The notes beneath the pieces are model-generated. The model was not told the DNA's origin and searched no databases. It saw only the letters and a list, made by a program, of their open reading frames with translations. A stretch of DNA of 64,000 bases from Selenomonas sputigena (GTDB taxonomy: Bacteria > Bacillota > Negativicutes > Selenomonadales > Selenomonadaceae): the NCBI RefSeq assembly GCF_026015965.1, contig NZ_CP110383.1:529808-593807 (forward strand), given 5' to 3'. Of this stretch, positions 58,014 to 64,000 are shown one piece after another. Each line of letters opens with the position of its first letter. The stretch's first letter is position 1. A program made the translations under genes and the position numbers.

Positions 58014-58778
58014 TTGAAAAAAACTTTGGAGGATGCCGTTGTCGTTTTGAACCGCGCCATATTGCCCGACGTCTGGCAGATGGAGCTTCTCTCGCCGAAG
58101 ATTGCAGCGGGAGCAGAGCCGGGGCAGTTCGTCATGGTGAAGAAGCCAAAGAGCGCGCATCTTCTGCGCCGTCCGTTCGGCGTGGCGGACATCGACGACG
58201 AGAAGGGGACGATCACGCTCTTTTACCGCATCTTGGGCGAGGGGACGGCGGAGCTTTCCACGCTGCGGCCGGGTGAAACTCTGAGCGTCGAGGGCGCACT
58301 GGGCACGGGCTTTACGCTCACGGACGAGCCTGCGCTTATCGTCGGCGGCGGCTTGGGACTAGCACCGCTTCTTCTGCTTGCGCATCGTCTGCATGAAAAG
58401 CCCGTCGTCATCGTCGCCGCCCGCACGGAGGCGGAGACGTTCTGGACGCGCTTCTTCACGCCGCATGCGAAGGCGGTCTACATCGCGACGGACGATGGCT
58501 CAAGCGGCTTCCACGGCTATCCGCTTCACTTGATGCCGCTCGTCCTCTGCGAGAATGAAGTGCATGCTGTCAAGGTCTGCGGCCCTGACCCGATGATGGA
58601 CGGCATCGCGCGTCTGGCGCGGAGCGCGGGGCTTTCCTGCGAGGTATCGTTGGAAAAGCGCATGGCGTGCGGCTTCGGCGTCTGTCTGGGCTGCACCTTC
58701 GAGGGAAAGGCGACGGGCAGGAGGCGCAAAGTTTGCACGGAAGGGCCGGTCTTTGCGGCGGAGGAGGTTTTTGAATGA
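58014..58778 (+). CDS. pyrK: Dihydroorotate dehydrogenase electron transfer subunit
   Basis: A 254-residue iron-sulfur flavoprotein. FAD-binding region with LLRRPFGVADID, NAD-binding PALIVGGGLGLAPLLLLAHR and a C-terminal 2Fe-2S motif (CGFGVCLGC and a fourth Cys in VCTEGP). It passes electrons from PyrD to NAD+. TTG 58014 follows GGAGGACGATTCC. The four-base overlap with pyrD agrees with their complex. Confidence 0.93.
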   Translation: MKKTLEDAVVVLNRAILPDVWQMELLSPKIAAGAEPGQFVMVKKPKSAHLLRRPFGVADIDDEKGTITLFYRILGEGTAELSTLRPGETLSVEGALGTGFTLTDEPALIVGGGLGLAPLLLLAHRLHEKPVVIVAARTEAETFWTRFFTPHAKAVYIATDDGSSGFHGYPLHLMPLVLCENEVHAVKVCGPDPMMDGIARLARSAGLSCEVSLEKRMACGFGVCLGCTFEGKATGRRRKVCTEGPVFAAEEVFE

Positions 58779-59689
58779 ACAGGGAAAGGCTTGCCGTCGA
58801 GGTCGCGGGCATCCGCATGGCGACGCCGATCATGGGCGCGTCGGGCACGTTCGGCTTCGGCATGGAGTATGAAGATTTCCTCGACCTCGCGGACGTCGGC
58901 GCCGTCGTCTCGAAGGGCATCACGCCGAAGCCGCGTGCGGGAAACGGCGGCGTGCGCATCGCTGAGACGCCCGCCGGCATGCTCAATTCCATCGGTTTGG
59001 AGAATCCCGGCGTCGAGGCGTTCTGCCGCGACATCCTGCCCGAGACGGCAAAACTGCCGACGTCGTTTATCGTCAACATCAGCGCGGGCACGGCGGAGGA
59101 ATACGGCGAGATGGCGCAAATGCTCGACGTCGAGGGCGTCGATGGCATCGAGGTCAATATCTCATGCCCGAACGTCAAGGAAGGCGGCATCGTCTTCGGC
59201 ACTGACCCTGTGCAGGCGGCGCGTGTGACGCAGGAGGTCAAAAAGCATACGAAGAAGCCCGTCATTGTAAAACTTTCGCCGAACGTCACCGACATCACGC
59301 AGATGGCGCGCGCCGTCGAGGAAGCAGGTGCGGACGCCGTATCGCTCATCAACACGCTGACGGGCATGGCGATCGATGTCGAAAAGCGTCAGCCGCTCCT
59401 CGGCAACATCACGGGAGGCCTTTCCGGCCCTGCTGTCAAGCCCATCGCCCTGCGCATGGTCTATCAGGCGGCGCAGTCGGTCTCTATTCCCGTCATCGGC
59501 ATGGGCGGCATACAGACGGGCGAGGATGTCGCGGCGTTCCTGCTCGCTGGTGCGAGCGCCGTCGAGATCGGCGCGGAGAATTTCGCGAATCCGCGTGCCG
59601 TCGTCGAAGCGGCCGAAGGACTCGATGCGTATTTGGAGCGCCAGGGCATTGAGCATGCGCGGGATTTGATAGGAGCGTTGGAACTTTGA
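58775..59689 (+). CDS. pyrD: Dihydroorotate dehydrogenase, class 1B catalytic subunit
   Basis: A 304-residue FMN-binding TIM barrel that oxidises dihydroorotate to orotate in pyrimidine synthesis. Hallmarks: GASGTFGFGMEY, ETPAGMLNSIGLENPG, EVNISCPNVKEGG (catalytic Cys), SLINTLTGMAIDVE and GMGGIQTGEDVAAFLLAGA. The class 1B assignment is supported by neighbouring pyrK. The rest of the pyr pathway is outside the window. Confidence 0.95.
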   Translation: MNRERLAVEVAGIRMATPIMGASGTFGFGMEYEDFLDLADVGAVVSKGITPKPRAGNGGVRIAETPAGMLNSIGLENPGVEAFCRDILPETAKLPTSFIVNISAGTAEEYGEMAQMLDVEGVDGIEVNISCPNVKEGGIVFGTDPVQAARVTQEVKKHTKKPVIVKLSPNVTDITQMARAVEEAGADAVSLINTLTGMAIDVEKRQPLLGNITGGLSGPAVKPIALRMVYQAAQSVSIPVIGMGGIQTGEDVAAFLLAGASAVEIGAENFANPRAVVEAAEGLDAYLERQGIEHARDLIGALEL

Positions 59690-59709
59690 GGCCAGGGAAA
59701 AGGCGCAGG

Positions 59710-60504
59710 ATGCGTTTCGCCTTCCTCTTTGCGCTGTTCTTCCTGCTCGCGCTCTCTGCCGGCTGCGGCGGAAGGAGCGCCGTCTACCGCGAGCCTCCGC
59801 ACCATCCCGAGTTCGTCGAGGGCGCGAAGTTCTCGGAGAATCCTGCGAAGTTCAAGGGCAAGGAAGTGCAGTTCGTCGCGCGTGTCGTTGATATCGACGG
59901 CGCGGCGATGCAGGCGGAGATGCATGAGGGCGGACCGCGCCTCCTCGTCGAGGGCAAGGGCGTCAGCGCCGCCGAGCCGCGCCCGTCGCGCGGCGACTAT
60001 GTGCGTCTCTATGGCAAGGTGGCGGAAGACGACAGGGCGGGCTATGTCGCCGTCATCGACTCCTACAAGGTCACGGTGCCGCGCTGGAGCGAACTCATGC
60101 GCACGTCGAGGAGTCTTAGAAGCGACGATGGTCATGTCGAGGTACAGATTCTCTCGGCTGTGGCGGCACGCAATTCGCTCGAAGTCAAGGAGGGAAATAT
60201 CTCCCTGATGCCCGAGAGCGCGGCGACGAGGCTTTCGGACATCGCTTTCATCGGCATGACGCTGAAGATTCGCGGCGAGATCGACGACGACGGCGAGGGT
60301 GATTTCGACTACCTCGAGCGCAGCGGTCAAAGGATGCGCTCAGGCTTCACGCTCGACTTGGACGGCGATGGCACGGCAACTTTCAAGACGGAGGCGCTTT
60401 CCGTGCCGATGGAGTACAAGGAGGCACTGAAGGCGGTCGGCGCGTCGGGCGACGGTAGCGTCGCCCTGCCTGAAGGAAAGACATATCGTCTGCGCTATCG
60501 CTGA
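59710..60504 (+). CDS. Lipoprotein of unknown function
   Basis: A 264-residue predicted lipoprotein: FAFLFALFFLLALSAGCGG with lipobox SAGC. A beta-rich body follows, including an OB-like region (GKEVQFVARVVDIDGAAMQ to YVRLYGKVAEDD, quoted in parts) and a later part with DDDGEGDFDYLERSG and LDLDGDGTATFKTEAL, which has Asp-rich loops resembling calcium sites. No family recognised. ATG 59710 follows GGAAAAGG; TTG 59686 is a longer option. It lies 20 bases after pyrD and is probably in the same transcript. Confidence 0.65.
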   Translation: MRFAFLFALFFLLALSAGCGGRSAVYREPPHHPEFVEGAKFSENPAKFKGKEVQFVARVVDIDGAAMQAEMHEGGPRLLVEGKGVSAAEPRPSRGDYVRLYGKVAEDDRAGYVAVIDSYKVTVPRWSELMRTSRSLRSDDGHVEVQILSAVAARNSLEVKEGNISLMPESAATRLSDIAFIGMTLKIRGEIDDDGEGDFDYLERSGQRMRSGFTLDLDGDGTATFKTEALSVPMEYKEALKAVGASGDGSVALPEGKTYRLRYR

Positions 60505-60580
60505 CGTTGGCACTGACAGAAAGCCCCTGTATCGCGCAGGGGCAGTGGATAGTCTACGGTTTTTGGAAAGGAAGCAAGGC

Positions 60581-61837
60581 ATGGAAGGTATGGACGAAAA
60601 GAGCCGAGAGGAACTTCTCGAAGAATATGCGCGGCTCATTGTGCGCATGGGCGTCAATCTGCAGACGGATCAGCCGCTCGTCATCAACGCGCCGCTCGCG
60701 TGCGCCGACTTCGCGCGCCGCGTTGCGGGCGCAGCGTACGATGCGGGTGCGCACGATGTGACAGTCGCGTGGAACGATGAACGGCTCGCGCGTCTGCGCT
60801 ACGACAAGGCGAAGAAGAGCGTCTTCACGGAGTTTCCCGAATGGCGTCGCCGCCTTTACGAGGACAGTGCGGCAGAGGGCGCGGCCTTCGTCACGATCCA
60901 TGCCGCTGATCCCGAAATCTTCAGCGGCGTCGAGCCGGAGCGTCTGACGCTCGCGCAGCAGGCGGCAGGTGCGGCGCTCCTCGAATACCGCCAGCGCTTG
61001 ATGAGCAACAAGAATGCTTGGTGCGTCGTCTCGATTCCGACGGAAAGCTGGGCGAGCAAGGTCTTTCCCGAGGATGCACCTGACGTTGCCGTTGAAAATC
61101 TCTGGCAGGCGATCTTCGCTGCCGTGCGTCTAGCGCCAGGCGAGGATGCGGCTGTGCGCTGGCAGAAGCACATCGAATTTTTGGCGCGTGCGGCGAAGTT
61201 CATGAACGACCATGCTTTCTCGCGCTTGGAGTACAAGAACGCTCTCGGCACGAACCTCTCCATCGAACTGCCCGAGGGACATATCTGGATGGGCGGCGCG
61301 GAAAAGACGCAGGATGGCGTGACCTTCGTCGCCAATATGCCGACGGAGGAAATCTACACGCTTCCCAAGCGTGACGGCGTAAATGGCACGGTCAAAGCGA
61401 CGCGCCCGCTGAATGTCAACGGCAATCTCGTCGAGGGATTTTCGCTGACCTTCAAAGATGGCAAGGTGGTCGACTACAAGGCGGAGCGCGGTGCAGAAAT
61501 CCTCAAGGAACTTTTCTCGACCGACGAAGGTGCGAGCTATCTCGGTGAAGTCGCGCTCGTGCCCTACGATTCGCCAATCTCGAAGAGCGGCGTGCTCTTC
61601 TTCAACACACTCTTCGACGAAAATGCCGCGTGCCACCTTGCCTTCGGCAAAGCCTACCCGACGTGCATCGAGGGCGGCGAGGCGATGACCAGCGTCGAGC
61701 TTTTGCAGCGCGGCGTCAACGATTCGCTCGTGCACGAGGACTTTATGGTAGGCTCAAGAGATCTCGCCATCGACGGAATCGAGGCGGACGGCACGCGCGT
61801 CCCTGTGTTCCGCGAGGGGAATTTCGCCTTTGTTTGA
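60581..61837 (+). CDS. Aminopeptidase, M29 (AmpS/PepS/T) family
   Basis: A 418-residue cytoplasmic metallopeptidase. Metal ligands and family motifs are seen in ERGAEILKELF (Glu), YLGEVALVPYDSPI (Glu), LFFNTLFDENAACHLAFGKA (Glu, His, split over two helices), VNDSLVHEDFMVGS (His, Asp) and NMPTEEIYTLPKRD. It removes N-terminal residues from peptides using two cobalt or zinc ions. ATG 60581 follows AAAGGAAGCAAGGC. A GCCCCTG/CAGGGGC hairpin at 60522-60544 lies just before it, without a T-run. Confidence 0.92.
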   Translation: MEGMDEKSREELLEEYARLIVRMGVNLQTDQPLVINAPLACADFARRVAGAAYDAGAHDVTVAWNDERLARLRYDKAKKSVFTEFPEWRRRLYEDSAAEGAAFVTIHAADPEIFSGVEPERLTLAQQAAGAALLEYRQRLMSNKNAWCVVSIPTESWASKVFPEDAPDVAVENLWQAIFAAVRLAPGEDAAVRWQKHIEFLARAAKFMNDHAFSRLEYKNALGTNLSIELPEGHIWMGGAEKTQDGVTFVANMPTEEIYTLPKRDGVNGTVKATRPLNVNGNLVEGFSLTFKDGKVVDYKAERGAEILKELFSTDEGASYLGEVALVPYDSPISKSGVLFFNTLFDENAACHLAFGKAYPTCIEGGEAMTSVELLQRGVNDSLVHEDFMVGSRDLAIDGIEADGTRVPVFREGNFAFV

Positions 61838-61870
61838 GGACGGCAGACTTCAAGTGCGTCGTATCAATAG

Positions 61871-61898
61871 AAAAAGCCCGGATTTTCCGGGCTTTTGT
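61871..61898. terminator. Bidirectional terminator between aminopeptidase and tRNA-Leu
   Basis: AAAAGCCCGG and CCGGGCTTTT form a 10-bp stem with T-runs on both strands; it can stop the plus-strand aminopeptidase and minus-strand tRNA transcripts. Confidence 0.85.
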
Positions 61899-61908
61899 TC
61901 ATCATCGT

Positions 61909-61993
61909 TGGTGCGGACGAGAGGGTTCGAACCTCCATGCCTTGCGGCACTGGATCCTAAGTCCAGCGCGTCTGCCAGTTCCGCCACGTCCGC
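61909..61993 (-). tRNA. tRNA-Leu (anticodon UAG)
   Basis: An 85-base tRNA on the minus strand with acceptor GCGGACG/CGTCCGC, discriminator A and encoded CCA. The anticodon stem CTGGA/TCCAG closes the loop CTTAGGA, giving anticodon TAG that reads CUA/CUG leucine codons. The long variable arm (TGCCGCAAGGCA) and T-loop GGTTCGAACC confirm a class II tRNA-Leu. Confidence 0.97.
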
Positions 61994-62014
61994 ATTGTAC
62001 ATTTGACGGTTCTT

Positions 62015-62043
62015 ATTCTAGCATGACGGCAGAAGGCTGTCAA
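62015..62043 (-). promoter_or_regulatory. tRNA-Leu promoter
   Basis: On the minus strand TTGACA (perfect) and TAGAAT are 17 bases apart, about 22 bases before the mature tRNA 5' end. Confidence 0.75.
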
Positions 62044-62177
62044 ACATTGGGAATCACAATCATATATTTGCCGAAATGGCAGGAGAAATATAAAACTTTA
62101 TAGAATATTCCATATATGGAAGAATAAATGCGAAATCGTCTTGTTAGAGGTGCAGTTCTGCTTAGGAGGCTGAAGCC

Positions 62178-62777
62178 ATGCCGATGTTCAAGAAGTCGAT
62201 GCTTGTTCTCCTGGCCGTCGTCGCCCTTGCGGCGGGCGGTGCTTTCTATGCGGGGATTCATGGGCAAGAGGAAGTTGTCGAGCTGGATGCGGGTACGGCG
62301 CCTGTGCAAGAAGCACAGGCGAAAGAGATCGTCGTTTATGTCGCGGGCGCGGTCAATCGCCCGGGCGTCGTGCAGCTCGCTGAGGGGGCACGCGCGAAAG
62401 ATGCGGTCGATGCTTGCGGCGGCTTTCTGCCTACGGCGGATACGAACGGTGTGAACCTTGCGCAGAAGCTCAAGGACGGTATGCAGGTCACGGTGCCGGA
62501 GAAAATGACTGCAGCTGCACAAGGTGCGGCGACGCAAGGCGTGACGGGAGGCGCACAGGCGGGGGCGGCGAAGCCCCTGCCCGAAGGCATGGTGAACATC
62601 AACACTGCGGACGAGAAGGAGCTGGACAAGCTGCCGGGCGTCGGCCCCGCCATGGCGAAGCGTATCGTCGAGTACCGCACGGAGAACGGCGCGTTCCAAG
62701 CCCCTGAGGAGATCAAGCGCGTCAAGGGCATCGGCGATGCGAAGTATGAGAAGATGAAGGACAAGATTGCATTGTGA
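62178..62777 (+). CDS. comEA: Competence protein ComEA (SLBB plus helix-hairpin-helix)
   Basis: A 199-residue membrane-anchored DNA-binding protein. N-terminal helix (MLVLLAVVALAAGGAFYAG), an SLBB domain (EIVVYVAGAVNRPGVVQLAE, DTNGVNLAQKLKDGMQV), a Gly/Ala-rich linker and a C-terminal tandem HhH domain (VNINTADEKELDKLPGVGPA, RVKGIGDAKYEKMKDKIA). It receives DNA during natural transformation. ATG 62178 follows TAGGAGGCTGAAGCC. The other com genes are not in the window. Confidence 0.93.
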   Translation: MPMFKKSMLVLLAVVALAAGGAFYAGIHGQEEVVELDAGTAPVQEAQAKEIVVYVAGAVNRPGVVQLAEGARAKDAVDACGGFLPTADTNGVNLAQKLKDGMQVTVPEKMTAAAQGAATQGVTGGAQAGAAKPLPEGMVNINTADEKELDKLPGVGPAMAKRIVEYRTENGAFQAPEEIKRVKGIGDAKYEKMKDKIAL

Positions 62778-62831
62778 GGGGAGAAGCAGCGATCATGAGA
62801 GGACGGACATTTAAGATGGGACGAGGCAGAT

Positions 62832-64000
62832 ATGAATAAACAGACGAAATATGCGATACTGCTTGCTGTTTTTATTGGTGTTTTTATAGGGGCGGGAGTG
62901 GCTTATTTGGCATCGCATGTGGGAAGAGATGCGATGTCGTCTGATGTCCGTGAAGAACCCGTTAATGTCAAAACGCATGAAGAAAAAACGGAAAAGAAAG
63001 TTGAGAACATTTACAATATCGGGATCACCGAAGAGGAATTTCGCCAAAGATTTAATAAAATTGCGGACGAATATGAATTGGATTTACGGTTAACCAAAAG
63101 ACATATTTATGAAGGGACTTATGCGAACGTTTATGAAGCTCCTTTAAATATAAGTTCTTCATTAATTGTATCTTATGAACCAGACACGGGACTCATACGA
63201 GGCGTTCTCTTGTCAGGAACGACTGCAACTGAGCTTGAGTCAATTCGCTTCCTTTCTGCGCTTTCAGACATTACGGCAACGCTAAACCCGGATTTGCCTG
63301 ATGCTGGAGCAAGAGAATTGTTACCTAAACTAGGGATATTTGATGGAAAACATACAAATTATAGAAATGTAAACAAAGCGACCTCTTGGAATAATATTTA
63401 CTACAAACTGCAAGGAAATGGAGAGGGAAAGGTGATGTTCTTTGCCGTTGCAAAAGACATCAGCACCGAAGCCGATGCATCACTTGGAAGAGATGCGCCG
63501 CATAATATCATCACCGATATTGCGAATTATATGGTTTGGGATTATTCTAATCAGAACTCGTATAATGCAACAATGGATACTATGCCGAACAAGAAAAATA
63601 GCCCACAAAGTTCATCTGTAGAAATGTCTCTGGGCGGAATCGCTATTGGCGATACAAAAAACAGGGTTTATTCTATGTTGGGAAGAGAATCAAGGATTTC
63701 TTATGAAGGCAGCTATAGCGATCCTCGTTACCAATATCCGAATATGGAAGTGGTCATGTCTGGAAATATTGTCACGGCATTTGTTTCTAAAAATGCAATG
63801 GTCAAAACGGGACGCGGGATTGGCGAGGGAAATAGTGTTCAAGACGTATTGGCGGCCTATGGTAAGGCGGATATGATTATGGAGTATGATGGCTATCTTC
63901 TCTATGAATATAAATTCATCTCTGCGAATGGAAGAAACTGTCTATTGCGCTTTGCGATGAAAAATGGTACAGTCTCGTACATTAGCGGGAGAGTTGCAGA
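62832..64000 (+). CDS. Exported/membrane-anchored protein with BamE-like repeats (truncated by window edge)
   Basis: The frame from ATG 62832 stays open to the window end (about 389 residues seen). It starts with a membrane anchor (YAILLAVFIGVFIGAGVAYL) and an acidic linker, then a domain of about 220 residues without known motif. From about residue 262 two repeats resemble those of the 44.5-kb protein: LGGIAIGDTKNRVYSMLGRE and GIGEGNSVQDVLAAYGKAD. GC content is far lower than the rest of the window, pointing to recent gain. The ribosome site is weak (GAGGCAG). Confidence 0.6.
   Translation, partial: MNKQTKYAILLAVFIGVFIGAGVAYLASHVGRDAMSSDVREEPVNVKTHEEKTEKKVENIYNIGITEEEFRQRFNKIADEYELDLRLTKRHIYEGTYANVYEAPLNISSSLIVSYEPDTGLIRGVLLSGTTATELESIRFLSALSDITATLNPDLPDAGARELLPKLGIFDGKHTNYRNVNKATSWNNIYYKLQGNGEGKVMFFAVAKDISTEADASLGRDAPHNIITDIANYMVWDYSNQNSYNATMDTMPNKKNSPQSSSVEMSLGGIAIGDTKNRVYSMLGRESRISYEGSYSDPRYQYPNMEVVMSGNIVTAFVSKNAMVKTGRGIGEGNSVQDVLAAYGKADMIMEYDGYLLYEYKFISANGRNCLLRFAMKNGTVSYISGRVA

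Noticed and set aside
60522-60544. Terminator before the aminopeptidase gene
   Set aside because: The 7-bp GCCCCTG/CAGGGGC hairpin has no T-run and sits just before the ribosome site; left as a minor hairpin.

Overview
The window comes from a high-GC diderm Firmicute of the Negativicutes, most likely Selenomonas or a close relative. Firmicute features (SpoVS, YmdB-type phosphodiesterase, RNase Y, a T-box leader, PyrK/PyrD class 1B, frequent TTG/GTG starts with strong Shine-Dalgarno sites) sit beside outer-membrane features (three TonB-dependent receptors with ExbB-ExbD-TonB). No rRNA, prophage, complete insertion sequence or CRISPR array was seen. One tRNA gene is present.

Layout. 1-2.4 kb: end of a sensor kinase, a GtrB-type glycosyltransferase and a YitT membrane protein. 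2.5-4.9 kb (minus): a GltD-like flavoprotein and bioB, the latter with a good promoter and a candidate BirA operator. 5-9 kb: the overlapping operon phoH-ybeY-era-DUF502-recO. 9-9.6 kb: galE broken by an internal deletion. 9.7-20 kb: an Rpn/PD-(D/E)XK protein, gamma carbonic anhydrase, an NSS transporter, uracil permease, a DUF4153 membrane protein, an orphan RelB/DinJ antitoxin, a MATE pump and a chemotaxis receptor. 20-28 kb: ileS behind an attenuator-like leader, trmO, a degenerate Hpt protein, an HD-GYP protein, TPP riboswitch-thiC and a DUF4160/DUF2442 pair. 28-35.3 kb: AI-2E-type exporter, rny, a hypothetical gene, ymdB-type gene, spoVS, a PHP phosphoesterase, a P-loop/Asp23-like fusion and a deoxyinosine glycosylase.

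35.3-35.6 kb holds a compact, probable type I toxin-antitoxin module whose 22-residue toxin is easily missed. 36.1-52.3 kb is one long uptake locus headed by a cobalamin riboswitch: two binding proteins, three TonB receptors, ExbB-ExbD-TonB, two FecCD-type permeases, one ATPase, a TIM-barrel protein, a small exported protein, a 100-residue unknown and a ThiF/MoeB-type enzyme. The genes are close-packed and all face the same way, so the riboswitch may control much of it.

52.4-64 kb: trpS (its promoter lies in a dispersed repeat), a possible PBECR-type nuclease, T-box(Leu)-leuA with an alpha/beta hydrolase, dtd, pyrK-pyrD with a lipoprotein, an M29 aminopeptidase, tRNA-Leu(UAG), comEA and an exported protein running off the end.

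The most interesting elements are the type I toxin-antitoxin module, a family of roughly 108-bp palindromic repeats (four copies seen) carrying an outward promoter and apparently truncating the antitoxin gene, the P-loop/Asp23-like fusion next to spoVS/ymdB, and several leaders and promoters (sigma-H type at spoVS, sigma-28 type at the chemoreceptor, an ileS attenuator that is not a T-box). All calls were made by eye; no database search or folding program was run.
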